A stretch of DNA of 64,000 nt from Mesorhizobium sp. GbtcB19. GTDB lineage: Bacteria; Pseudomonadota; Alphaproteobacteria; Rhizobiales; Rhizobiaceae. The notes under the pieces were generated by a model. That model made no database searches, was not told where the DNA came from, and saw only the letters and a program-made list of their open reading frames with translations. The DNA lies in contig NZ_JAGXJY010000001.1 of assembly GCF_019091085.1 (NCBI RefSeq), forward strand, positions 1 to 64,000, read 5' to 3'. Below, in pieces: positions 53,002 through 61,568 of the stretch (its first letter is position 1; each line of letters starts with the position of its first letter). Position numbers and translations under genes: made by a program.

Positions 53002-54174
53002 TCAGGCAGTCTTCAGGACCGGCCCGGAATCGGGCTGGTCCGCTTCGTCCCGGGCAATGACGCGGTTGCGCCCGGCACGCTTGGCCGCATAAAGCGCCGC
53101 GTCGGCTTGCGCCAGCACCTCGTCCAGCGGGCGGCCCGCGGCCGAGCCGAAACCCATGCCGCCGCTGACGCTGCTGCGCAGCGGGCCGCGCTGGGTGGGA
53201 ACGATCTCGGTGCCGAAAGCGACGCCGAGCCGGCTTGCCAGGTCATGCGCCTTCTCGGGCGTGATACGCGTCATGACGAGCGCGAATTCCTCGCCGCCCA
53301 ACCGGAAGGCGTCGACCCCCGTCCTGCCGTATTTCTTGATCACCGCGGCGAAGCGGCAAAGGACCTGGTCGCCGACGGGATGGCCGAAGACGTCGTTGGT
53401 CATTTTGAAATGGTCGAGATCGAACATGGCGATCGCCATGAACGGGCCGAAGCTGCGATCGCCGTAGAGCTCGTTGAGCGCCCTGCGGTTCATCAGGCCG
53501 GTCAGCGGATCGGTCATCGTCTCCGCCTTGAGCTCGATCTGCGCCTGCAGATGGTGCAGCGAAAGCGTCAGCGCGCCGAGGCCCGTCATGCAGGCGACCG
53601 CGACGACGGAGTTCAACCGTTCCGCCCAATTGTCGGGCGCGGCGCCAAGCACCCATTGCCCCTTGACGAGCAGCGCCATGCAGCACAGCGCGAAGGACAG
53701 GCCGCAGGCGCCGCTCAGGAACGAAACGACGAGCAGGATGCGGCGGTCGTGATCGCCTTTCATCCAGAACATCGCTCCGATCGCCGCGAGCAGCGCCGTC
53801 ACGGAAGCGTAGGTGATCTGGAAGCCGATGCCGTCGAAGCCGAGATAAGTGACCATCGCGCAGGCGGCCATCGCGGCCAGCGTCGGCACGACGGCGCGGC
53901 GGTAGTCGCGAAAACCGAGATACTGCATGGCCGACAGGCAGATCACCAGGAAACCCAGGGTCAGCAGTGCCAGCACTGCCTGGCACAGCCAGGGGTCGGC
54001 ATCCTTGGTATAGCGCCAGAACGCGACGACATGAGCGACGAGCACGAGGATGCCGCAGGCGACGGTGAGCACGAAGCGCGCGCGCGGAGCAGTGAACCAG
54101 ATCGCTAGCATAGTGATGCTGAGGCATGTGCCCGACAGCGCCGCCGCGAGCAGGAGCGAACTAAAATCCAACAT
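53002..54174 (-). CDS. Membrane-bound GGDEF diguanylate cyclase
   Basis: This 390-residue protein has about six transmembrane helices in residues 1-200 and a C-terminal GGDEF domain. The active site is intact: 'FRLGGEEFALVMTRI', with 'TDPLTGLMNRRAL' and 'DHFKMTNDVFGHPVGDQVL'. At the allosteric position, TGVD replaces the RxxD I-site, so it may lack product inhibition. No sensory domain is recognisable besides the membrane part. It is transcribed alone with about 400 bp of upstream sequence. Confidence 0.9.
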   Translation of the reverse strand: MLDFSSLLLAAALSGTCLSITMLAIWFTAPRARFVLTVACGILVLVAHVVAFWRYTKDADPWLCQAVLALLTLGFLVICLSAMQYLGFRDYRRAVVPTLAAMAACAMVTYLGFDGIGFQITYASVTALLAAIGAMFWMKGDHDRRILLVVSFLSGACGLSFALCCMALLVKGQWVLGAAPDNWAERLNSVVAVACMTGLGALTLSLHHLQAQIELKAETMTDPLTGLMNRRALNELYGDRSFGPFMAIAMFDLDHFKMTNDVFGHPVGDQVLCRFAAVIKKYGRTGVDAFRLGGEEFALVMTRITPEKAHDLASRLGVAFGTEIVPTQRGPLRSSVSGGMGFGSAAGRPLDEVLAQADAALYAAKRAGRNRVIARDEADQPDSGPVLKTA

Positions 54175-54572
54175 TGTTGAGCCGCAGCCTTTTGGGAGTC
54201 GTCAGTTACGCTGCATTCTAGGTTAACGGCGGCCCGCTGATACCGTTTTCAGCTAATCTTTCGACCCAACCTTCCGACAAGGTTTACAAAGCATCCACTA
54301 CTGCATCTGGCAGACAGGAAGACTAGAAATTTTTGGTTTATATTGAGACAGTTCTTCTCCCACAAGCTCGAGCGATCCGCGCGAAAACGGCATTCTTCCG
54401 ATGTTGTACACTTGGTAACCGGCTGACAAGCGGGCGTCGGCCCGCCGGAAACTCCGCCCTGTCGCTTTCGCCAATCGACAAACGGAGTGGAACCTGTCCC
54501 GTTTCGCAGAAACGGCGTTCGACCGTGGCGGGTGAATTCTACCAGAGCGATTCAATCCAAGCCCGATAAGCC
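54175..54572. other. Intergenic region upstream of the GGDEF gene
   Basis: No gene is supported; short frames in all directions have no ribosome binding site or family resemblance. It is slightly more AT-rich than the surroundings. It includes GGTTAACGG near 54220 and the promoter of the leftward GGDEF gene, and follows the end of tadD. Confidence 0.5.
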
Positions 54573-55046
54573 CTAGCTCTTGTTCAGGAGCGCCAGATTG
54601 GCGTTGACCACCGTCGGATCGGCCATGCCGGCCCTGGCCTCGAGCAGCAGGGCGCGCGCCTTTTTCTTGTTGCCGCGCAGGAGCTGCGAGTAACCCATAT
54701 TGTTGACGATCTGCGGCTTGCGTCCGGCGACCTTCAACAGCTGCGCATAGGCGCGATCGGCGAAGTCGAAACGGCCGAGTTCGTCATAGGATGCGGCAAG
54801 CCCCATCCAGGCTTCGGCATTGTCGGATTTGAGTTCGACCGCCTTGCGGAAATGCTGTTCGGCAAGGCCGAAATTAGCTTCGCGGAACTGTGCCTTGCCT
54901 TCGACGAGATCGTTGGCGCTAACGTCCTTGGCCACCGGCTGGATCGCCGTGGTCTTGGTCGTGTCGACGTTGTTGTTCGTCGTGCAGCCGGTAATCATCA
55001 AGACGGCCGCCAATGCCGCCGCTGCCCTGGGAAGTCTCTGACGCAT
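54573..55046 (-). CDS. tadD: TPR lipoprotein, TadD-like
   Basis: This 157-residue protein has a lipoprotein signal with the lipobox LMITGC, giving Cys21 as the lipidated residue, then an Asn/Thr-rich linker and two to three tetratricopeptide repeats ('AEQHFRKAVELKSDNAEAWMGLA', in parts, 'DFADRAYAQLLKVAGRKPQIVNN'). This is the shape of TadD, which helps place the secretin in the outer membrane. It is the last gene of the leftward pilus set, 187 bp after tadC, and may have its own promoter; TTAACC motifs occur in that gap (55110-55115, 55163-55168). Confidence 0.85.
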   Translation of the reverse strand: MRQRLPRAAAALAAVLMITGCTTNNNVDTTKTTAIQPVAKDVSANDLVEGKAQFREANFGLAEQHFRKAVELKSDNAEAWMGLAASYDELGRFDFADRAYAQLLKVAGRKPQIVNNMGYSQLLRGNKKKARALLLEARAGMADPTVVNANLALLNKS

Positions 55047-55233
55047 GCCCCTGCCCCATCGCCCGATTTGCCGGGTCGTTCTTCAGGGAAAGACCATACA
55101 GAAGAGCGATTAACCTTCGGTGCCGAAATGCAGCTAAAATTTGGTTCCGCGCCAAGGATGCGTTAACCAGCCCCCAGCGACCGTTAAGGTGGGTTCAGCT
55201 TCAGGTCAGGCGGAGCTTGAATATCGCCACACC

Positions 55234-56199
55234 TCAGTGGTGCGCCGTCAGCTTCACGATGATCGGAATGATCGCGATCATCAGCACCACCGGCAGGATG
55301 CAGACCGTCACCGGTACCGACATCTTGGCCGGCAAGGCGTGCGCCTTCTCCTCGGCCAGCGACATGCGCTTGTGCCGCATTTCGTCAGAGAAGACGCGCA
55401 GCGAGCCGGACAGGCTGGTGCCGAGTTCCTTGGATTGCTGCAGCAATGTCGCGAAGGACCGCACCTCATCGAGGCTGAGGCGGTCGGCGAGCGCTTTCAG
55501 CGCATCGTCGAGGCTGCGGCCGGCCCGCAATTCCAGCGACACCAGGATAAGGTTCTGGCTGAGCGAGGGATAGGTGCGGGAAAGCTCCTTGGAGACGCGC
55601 TCGATGCCGGCCTCCATACTCATGCCGGCATCGGAGCAGACGATCATCAGGTCCATGAAGTCGGGAAAGCCGTTGCGGTATTCCCGCATCTTTTCCCGCA
55701 CCTTCTGCGTCAGCACCAGGCCCGGCAGGAAATAGCCGCCGGCGCCCGACAGGATGATGAAGGTCCAGCGGCTGGTCATGGTCGACTCGGCGCTTGCCGC
55801 CCAATGGTTGATCAGGAACGCGCCAAGCGCTCCGCCGACCAGGGCGGCGAAACGGATCAGGAAGAACGTGCCGACGGCGCGCGGCTCCATATAGCCGGCC
55901 TGGATGAGCTTCAGGCGCAGCCGCGCGACGTTTTCCGGGTCGCTCTTGGCGTAGAATTCCTGCGCCCGCTTCACCGCCTTTTCGCGCACGGCATTGGCGT
56001 TCTTCTTGGGCGCGGCCTCGACCTGCTCGGCCGGCTGCATCACCTCGACCTTCAGCCGGCGCTTGACCTCGCCGCGATCGCCCTTGGCGAGCACCAGCGG
56101 CCAGGCGACGGCGCCGCCGCCCAGCACCAAAAGCAGCACGGCAACCGGCACCAGCGAGGTCGGCGCGAGCGAAGCGAGGAAGCGGATGATGTCTTCCAT
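55234..56199 (-). CDS. tadC: Tad pilus assembly inner-membrane protein TadC
   Basis: This 321-residue protein has N-terminal and C-terminal membrane helices and the type II secretion F-like core ('DFMDLMIVCSDAGMSMEAGIERV', in parts, and 'VRSFATLLQQSKELGTSLSGSL'). It begins 2 bp from the end of tadB, which it is expected to partner in the inner-membrane platform driving pilin assembly. The start at 56199 (MEDIIRFLASL) is chosen; the frame can be extended to 56304 into tadB. Confidence 0.93.
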   Translation of the reverse strand: MEDIIRFLASLAPTSLVPVAVLLLVLGGGAVAWPLVLAKGDRGEVKRRLKVEVMQPAEQVEAAPKKNANAVREKAVKRAQEFYAKSDPENVARLRLKLIQAGYMEPRAVGTFFLIRFAALVGGALGAFLINHWAASAESTMTSRWTFIILSGAGGYFLPGLVLTQKVREKMREYRNGFPDFMDLMIVCSDAGMSMEAGIERVSKELSRTYPSLSQNLILVSLELRAGRSLDDALKALADRLSLDEVRSFATLLQQSKELGTSLSGSLRVFSDEMRHKRMSLAEEKAHALPAKMSVPVTVCILPVVLMIAIIPIIVKLTAHH

Positions 56200-56200
56200 C

Positions 56201-57166
56201 TCAGAACCTGAAATTCGACATCTTGAACATGATGGCGTTGCCGAGCAGCAGCCAGATGATGGAGCCGCCCAGCATGTACCAGGTCTTCGGCACGTCCCAG
56301 ACATCCTGGTAGAACTGCGGCATCAGCACCATGATGGCGGTGAACAGAAGCACCGGCACCGCGGTCAGGATGTAGGCCGACATGCGCCCTTCCGTCGAAA
56401 TGGCGCGCACCTTGCGGCGCAGCTTGCCGCGGTCGCGGATCGTCGCTGACAGGCCGTCGAGGATCTCGCGCAGATTGCCGCCCGAACTGCTCTGGATCGA
56501 CACCGCGGTAACGAACAGCGGCAGATCCTCATGCCCCACCCGGTCGAACAGATTGTTCAGTGCCGAGACCAGGTCGGAGCCATAGGTCACCTCGTCGGCG
56601 ATGACGCCGAACTCGGTGCCGATCGGGTCGGCCATTTCGCGCGACACCATGGCGATGGCCACCGGCACCGGATGGCCGGCCTTCAGGCCGCGCGTGATCA
56701 GTTCCAGCGCCTCGGGCAGCTGCATCCCGAACCGTTTGTGACGGCGCTTGCGCCAGAAGCGCATGACCATCACGGGCAGCACCGGCAACAACACGACGAA
56801 CAGGCCAAGGCCGAACAACGGCGGCAAGCCCTTCCAGATTGCCAGCAGCGCCAATGCCGCGGCCACACCCGAAGTGATCATCAGGAACTTCGGCAGCGGC
56901 GTTGTCATGCCGGACTGCGTGCGCAAGGCGCGGAAGCGGTCGAGGGAAAAGAACGAGCTGCTGCCGTCGATGCCGCGCTCCTTGCGCAGCTGGATCAGCA
57001 CCTGCTCCTGGCTGATCTTGTTCTCGGCGAGCTTCATGCGGCGGTTGATCGCGGTACGTTTGTCGCTGCGCCCGGCATAGAGCAGGTAGCAGCCTTCGGC
57101 GATCATGATGCCGGTGAGCGCCGCCGCCGCGTAGACGACATAGACCGGGCTGAATCCCTCGAACAC
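56201..57166 (-). CDS. tadB: Tad pilus assembly inner-membrane protein TadB
   Basis: This 321-residue protein has a membrane helix near the N terminus, a cytoplasmic part, and a T2SSF-like domain with 'LPEALELITRGLKAGHPVPVAIA' and 'ALNNLFDRVGHEDLPLFVTAVSIQSSSGGNLREIL', read in parts. It uses a GTG start at 57166, four bp after the cpaF stop. It pairs with TadC. Confidence 0.93.
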   Translation of the reverse strand: MFEGFSPVYVVYAAAALTGIMIAEGCYLLYAGRSDKRTAINRRMKLAENKISQEQVLIQLRKERGIDGSSSFFSLDRFRALRTQSGMTTPLPKFLMITSGVAAALALLAIWKGLPPLFGLGLFVVLLPVLPVMVMRFWRKRRHKRFGMQLPEALELITRGLKAGHPVPVAIAMVSREMADPIGTEFGVIADEVTYGSDLVSALNNLFDRVGHEDLPLFVTAVSIQSSSGGNLREILDGLSATIRDRGKLRRKVRAISTEGRMSAYILTAVPVLLFTAIMVLMPQFYQDVWDVPKTWYMLGGSIIWLLLGNAIMFKMSNFRF

Positions 57167-57170
57167 CGGC

Positions 57171-58592
57171 CTAGTCCTGCGGCCGGCCGGGTTCGAAATA
57201 CCTGCCCGGAAATTCGATGCCCATATTGCGCAGGTCCTCGAGGAAGCGCGGACGGATGCCGGTCGCCTCGAAGTGACCGAGGATCCTGCCGTCCGCCTCC
57301 ATGCCGGTGCGCACGAAGCGGAATATCTCCTGCATCTGGATGACGTCGCCTTCCATGCCGGTCACCTCGGCGACGCTGGTCACCTTGCGCTTGCCGTCGG
57401 AAAGGCGCGTCAGCTGGACGATGATGTCGATGGCACTTGAGATCTGGCTGCGGATCGACTGCACCGTCATCGGCATGCCGGTCATGCCGAGCATCTGTTC
57501 CAGGCGCGAGATGGCGTCGCGCGGCGTGTTGGCGTGGATGGTGGCCATCGAGCCTTCATGGCCGGTGTTCATCGCCTGCAGCATGTCGAAGGCTTCCTCG
57601 CCGCGGCACTCGCCGAGGATGACGCGGTCCGGACGCATGCGCAGCGCATTCTTGACCAGGTCGCGCTGCTTCAATTCGCCGTGGCCTTCGATGTTGGCCG
57701 GACGCGTTTCCATGCGCGCGACATGCGGCTGCTGCAATTGCAGCTCGGCCGCGTCCTCGATGGTGATCAAACGCTCATCCTCGGGGATGAACGCCGACAG
57801 CGCGTTGAGCATCGTCGTCTTGCCGGTGCCGGTGCCGCCGGAGATGATCGTGGTCTTGCGGGCATGCACCGCCGCCGCCAGCACCTCGGCCATGTTCTGG
57901 GTGATGGCGCCGAATTCGACAAGCTTGTGCAGGCCGAGCTTGTTCTTCGAGAACTTTCGGATCGACACCAGCGGCCCATCGACGCCGACCGGGCGGATCG
58001 CCGCGTTGAAGCGCGAGCCGTCGAGCATGCGGGCGTCGACCATCGGCTGCGATTCATCGACGCGCCGGCCGACAGCCGCGACGATTTTATTAATGATCCG
58101 AAGCAGATGCGCCTCATCCTTGAACGGGATGTGGACCTGCTGCAGCTTGCCGCGTTTTTCGACGAAGCAGTTCTGGTGGCCGTTGATCAGAATGTCGTTG
58201 ATTTCAGGGTCCTTGAGCAGCGGCTCGAGCGGTCCGAGGCCGACCATCTCGTCGACGATGTCGTCGACAAGCGCGTCGAGCTCGGCGTTGTTGATCGCCA
58301 TCCGCTCCTCGCGCGTCTTTTCCGACACGAATTCATAAACCTGGCGCCTCATCTCGTCCTTGGGCAGCCGCTCGAGCGCCACGAGGTTGATCTCTTCGAG
58401 CAGCATGCGATGGATACGCACGCGCGCATCGAGCACCTTGTTGGCGCTTTTTACAGGCTGGGCTTCAGGCTTCGGCGGCGCCGGCTTGCGGGTCGTCGGG
58501 ATGACCACCGCATTGTGGACGACGGGTGTGGGTTCCGGCGCCCGCAGCGGACGCGCGTCGCGGCTCTGCAGGTTGGAAAAGCGGCTGTTCAT
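57171..58592 (-). CDS. cpaF: Pilus assembly secretion ATPase CpaF/TadA
   Basis: CpaF powers Tad pilus assembly. The 473-residue protein has a helical N-terminal region, the Walker A 'ISGGTGTGKTTMLNAL', Walker B/Asp box 'RMRPDRVILGECRGEEAFDML', and the His box 'GHEGSMATIHANT'. The first ~90 residues are proline-rich and probably flexible. The start at 58592 overlaps the cpaE stop by four bases (ATGA). Confidence 0.96.
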   Translation of the reverse strand: MNSRFSNLQSRDARPLRAPEPTPVVHNAVVIPTTRKPAPPKPEAQPVKSANKVLDARVRIHRMLLEEINLVALERLPKDEMRRQVYEFVSEKTREERMAINNAELDALVDDIVDEMVGLGPLEPLLKDPEINDILINGHQNCFVEKRGKLQQVHIPFKDEAHLLRIINKIVAAVGRRVDESQPMVDARMLDGSRFNAAIRPVGVDGPLVSIRKFSKNKLGLHKLVEFGAITQNMAEVLAAAVHARKTTIISGGTGTGKTTMLNALSAFIPEDERLITIEDAAELQLQQPHVARMETRPANIEGHGELKQRDLVKNALRMRPDRVILGECRGEEAFDMLQAMNTGHEGSMATIHANTPRDAISRLEQMLGMTGMPMTVQSIRSQISSAIDIIVQLTRLSDGKRKVTSVAEVTGMEGDVIQMQEIFRFVRTGMEADGRILGHFEATGIRPRFLEDLRNMGIEFPGRYFEPGRPQD

Positions 58593-59803
58593 CCTGCCTT
58601 CCTCTTCAGCAAGCCCTTGCCCAGGCCGAACAGCGACTTCGACTTGACCGCCGTCTGGACGGCCTCTTCCGGCAGGATGATCTTCTTCAGGTCGTTGACG
58701 ACATTGGCGTTGGGGTCGATGGCGTGCAGCGGCACGCCGCGGTCGACGGCCTCGCGCACCAGCCGGTAGTTGTTGGAGATGCCGCCGACGAAATGCTCGC
58801 CCAATATGTCCTGGACATCGGCCTGCTTGATGCCGCTGTCGAACATCTTCTGCTCGAAGCGGTTGACGATGACGTTGGGCTTCACTTCCTTGCCGGCGGT
58901 CTCATAGACGGCCTGGATGAGACGCTGCGTGTGGCGCAGGCAAGGCACCGTCATCTCGGCGACGATATAGAGCTTGTTGGAACCGAGCAGCACCGTCTCG
59001 GTCCAGGGGAACCAGGTGCGCGGCATGTCGATGACGACATTGTCGAAATAGGCCGCCACGAGGTCGAGCATGCGCACCACCACATCGGTCTTGAACGAGC
59101 GCATGTCCGAAGGGCGCGTCGGCGCGGCAAGCACGCACAGCCCGCTCGCATGCTTGGACAGCATCACGTCGAGCAGTTGCCGGTCGAGGCGCTCCGGCTG
59201 GTTCTCGATTTCGGTGATGTCGAAGCGCGGTTCGAGATCGAGATATTCGGCGCAGGCGCCCTGCTGGAAATTGAGGTCGACCACGCACGTCGAGGCGCCG
59301 CGCGTCACCGAGTGATGCAGTTGGAAGGCTGTCTGCAGGGCAAGCGTCGTGGTGCCGACGCCGCCAGCCGCCGGCATGAACGTATAGATATGCGATTCTG
59401 TGTTCTCCTCCCGTCCCGGCCCTTGCAGCGCGCGGATCACGGAACGCACGAGGTCGGCCGTGGTGATCGGCTTGACCAGGAAATCGGCGACCTTGAGCTG
59501 CACCAGGATGCGTACCGCCGCCGCGTTGAATTCCTGGGTCACGACGACCACCGGAACGCTGCCTTCCAGCCGCCGCATGACGCGCTGCAGCGACTCGATC
59601 TCTTCGAGCTTCGCCGCATCCATGTCGACGATGACGGTGCCGAAATCCGCCTCGAGGACCTCGCCGCGCAGTTCGTTGACGCTCTTTTCCAGCGTCAGGA
59701 GCTCGATGATCTCGGAAGCCGCGAAAGCCGTCCGCGTGTCCTGCAGGAACGCCCTGTCCGTCGAAACAAGCAGGATCTTCTTGGTCTTGGTGCCAGATGC
59801 CAT
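58589..59803 (-). CDS. cpaE: Pilus assembly protein CpaE (MinD/ParA-like with N-terminal receiver-like domain)
   Basis: CpaE positions the Tad machine at the pole. The 404-residue protein has a receiver-like N-terminal domain ('KILLVSTDRAFLQDT', 'VIVDMDAAKLEEIES'), then a ParA/MinD-like ATPase with a degenerate Walker A 'FMPAAGGVGTTTLALQ' and 'CVVDLNFQQGACAEYLDLEP'. The start at 59803 (MASGTKTKKILLV) is chosen over 59881, which overlaps the preceding lipoprotein gene. Confidence 0.94.
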   Translation of the reverse strand: MASGTKTKKILLVSTDRAFLQDTRTAFAASEIIELLTLEKSVNELRGEVLEADFGTVIVDMDAAKLEEIESLQRVMRRLEGSVPVVVVTQEFNAAAVRILVQLKVADFLVKPITTADLVRSVIRALQGPGREENTESHIYTFMPAAGGVGTTTLALQTAFQLHHSVTRGASTCVVDLNFQQGACAEYLDLEPRFDITEIENQPERLDRQLLDVMLSKHASGLCVLAAPTRPSDMRSFKTDVVVRMLDLVAAYFDNVVIDMPRTWFPWTETVLLGSNKLYIVAEMTVPCLRHTQRLIQAVYETAGKEVKPNVIVNRFEQKMFDSGIKQADVQDILGEHFVGGISNNYRLVREAVDRGVPLHAIDPNANVVNDLKKIILPEEAVQTAVKSKSLFGLGKGLLKRKAG

Positions 59804-59816
59804 CGTCGTCAGCCGA

Positions 59817-60095
59817 TCAGTTCGATGTCGTTGATGCGGATGTCGGCGGCGGCGCCGACCCGGAGCCGGCCTTGGCACCAACGGCGGCGCTCTCCTGACC
59901 CGGGCGCTGGGCCGGCACCAGCAGCCTGGTGTTCTGGACGCCGTATTTCCAGGGATCGACCATCTGCATGGCGGTGTTGGACGCCTGCGCGTTGCCAGCC
60001 GCCAGCGTCACCCCTTCGGTCCGTGTATAGTCGTCGCTGGTGCAGCCGCTGACGAAGCCGGCCACGAGCAGAGCGATGCAAAGCGGTGCACGCAT
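59817..60095 (-). CDS. Small lipoprotein in the CpaD position
   Basis: This 92-residue protein has a lipoprotein signal with lipobox 'VSGC' (Cys18) and a short mature part with 'NTAMQMVDPWKYGVQNTRLL' and a low-complexity C terminus (APPPTSASTTSN). It lies between cpaC and cpaE, the usual CpaD slot; CpaD proteins are about 200 residues, so this is either a truncated or a divergent form of CpaD, or an unrelated pilus lipoprotein. The start at 60095 is chosen; the frame extends upstream into cpaC. Confidence 0.75.
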   Translation of the reverse strand: MRAPLCIALLVAGFVSGCTSDDYTRTEGVTLAAGNAQASNTAMQMVDPWKYGVQNTRLLVPAQRPGQESAAVGAKAGSGSAPPPTSASTTSN

Positions 60096-60099
60096 GGCT

Positions 60100-61539
60100 T
60101 TAGTCCTTTGGCAGGTCGAGGAAATGGCCGGATATGGTGGCGGCCACGGGGCGGGCGGTGCTGCCGTCGGCCAGTGCCACCGGACGCTTCGGCGCCGAGG
60201 CGTCGACTTCCTCACTGTTGTTGAGGAAATAGTCGGCGGAACTTGGCGGCTGCGTGCCATCGGTCGGTTCGACCATCTTCTTCGACGGATCGACCGGCTT
60301 GACCAGGTAAGGGGTGACGATGATCACCAGGTCGGTCTCGCGCCGCTGATAGGATTTCGAGGAAAACAGCGGACCGAGCACCGGCAGCTTGCCTATCCCC
60401 GGCACCCGCGACGTCGTGATGTCGTTCTGCGACTGCAGCAGGCCGGCGATCATGAAGCTCTGGCCGTTCTTCAGGTCGACCGATGTCCTGGCGCGGCGCA
60501 CGATGAAGGCCGGGATGGAAATGCCGCTGCTGACCTGGATCGAGGCGGACGGGTCGATCGACGAGACTTCCGGCGCGATGTCGAGGCTGACCAGCCCGTC
60601 CTTCAGCACCGTCGGCGTGAAATCGAGGCCGACGCCGTACTTCTTGTAGGTGACGCTGATCTTGCCGTTGTCTTCGGAAACCGGGATCGGGAACTCGCCG
60701 CCGGCGAGGAAGCTCGCCGTTTGGCCCGAGCGCGCAATCAGGTTCGGCTCGGCAAGCCGCCGTGCCAGACCGCGTTCTTCCAGCGCCTTGATGGCGATGT
60801 CGATCGAAACGCCGTTCGACAGCAGGCTGCCGATGATCTCACCGGTTCCGGCCCCCGTCAGGCTCCCCCCGTCCGGGTTCAGCACAACTTTGCGGTTGCC
60901 GATGCCATAGGCGAAATTGGCAGCGTATTTGGCGCCGAGATCCTGACCGGCCTGGCGGTTGATTTCGACGAAGCGGACGTTGAGCTGCACCTGCTGCGAC
61001 GACGAGATGTTGACCGAGTTGATCACTTCCTCGTTGCCGGAAAAGCGCGATGCGATCTTGCTGGCCTTGTCGGCGGCGACCGCATCGTCTGCCTCGCCCG
61101 ACAGCACGACGCGGCCGTTTGCCGAACCGACCTTGATCTTGGCGTCGGGCACGCTGGCGCGGATGGTGCTTGCCAGTTGGTCGGTGTCCAGCGTCACCTC
61201 GATGTCGATGGTGCCGACAAGCTGCTTGTTCTGGTCGAACAGGGCGATACCCGTGGTGCCCAGATTGTTGCCGAGCACGTAGAAGGACTTGTCGGTCAGC
61301 GGGTTGACGTTGGCGATCTCCGGATCGCCGATGACGATCTGGTAGAAGGCGGCGCTCGTCATGATCGTCTTCGGCTTGCCCTTGGCGACCTTAATCGAGG
61401 CGTTCTTGTTCGCCGAGACGTAGACGACGTCGTTGTCCGCCTTCGCCGACGCGGTAACGCCGAGCATTGCAACCGCCAGCGCGATCACGCCAAGAAGGCG
61501 CCATCCTCCGGTCGTCCGAAATGTATGAAGCCCGAACAT
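60100..61539 (-). CDS. cpaC: Tad pilus outer-membrane secretin CpaC/RcpA
   Basis: This 479-residue protein is the outer-membrane channel. The signal peptide ends after 'AKA' (residue 34). A BON/POTRA-like N-terminal part ('KSFYVLGNNLGTTGIALFD') precedes the secretin core with 'ALEERGLARRLAEPNLIARSGQTASFLAGGEFPIPV', in parts, and 'DLVIIVTPYLVKPVDPS' near the end. Order cpaB-cpaC matches other rhizobia. Confidence 0.94.
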   Translation of the reverse strand: MFGLHTFRTTGGWRLLGVIALAVAMLGVTASAKADNDVVYVSANKNASIKVAKGKPKTIMTSAAFYQIVIGDPEIANVNPLTDKSFYVLGNNLGTTGIALFDQNKQLVGTIDIEVTLDTDQLASTIRASVPDAKIKVGSANGRVVLSGEADDAVAADKASKIASRFSGNEEVINSVNISSSQQVQLNVRFVEINRQAGQDLGAKYAANFAYGIGNRKVVLNPDGGSLTGAGTGEIIGSLLSNGVSIDIAIKALEERGLARRLAEPNLIARSGQTASFLAGGEFPIPVSEDNGKISVTYKKYGVGLDFTPTVLKDGLVSLDIAPEVSSIDPSASIQVSSGISIPAFIVRRARTSVDLKNGQSFMIAGLLQSQNDITTSRVPGIGKLPVLGPLFSSKSYQRRETDLVIIVTPYLVKPVDPSKKMVEPTDGTQPPSSADYFLNNSEEVDASAPKRPVALADGSTARPVAATISGHFLDLPKD

Positions 61540-61568
61540 CTTGCCCTGTCCCCGCCGGTCCCCACCGG

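Noticed and set aside
54298..54555. 85-codon leftward frame in the gap upstream of the GGDEF gene
   Set aside because: No ribosome binding site, no family resemblance and unusual composition; left as non-coding.
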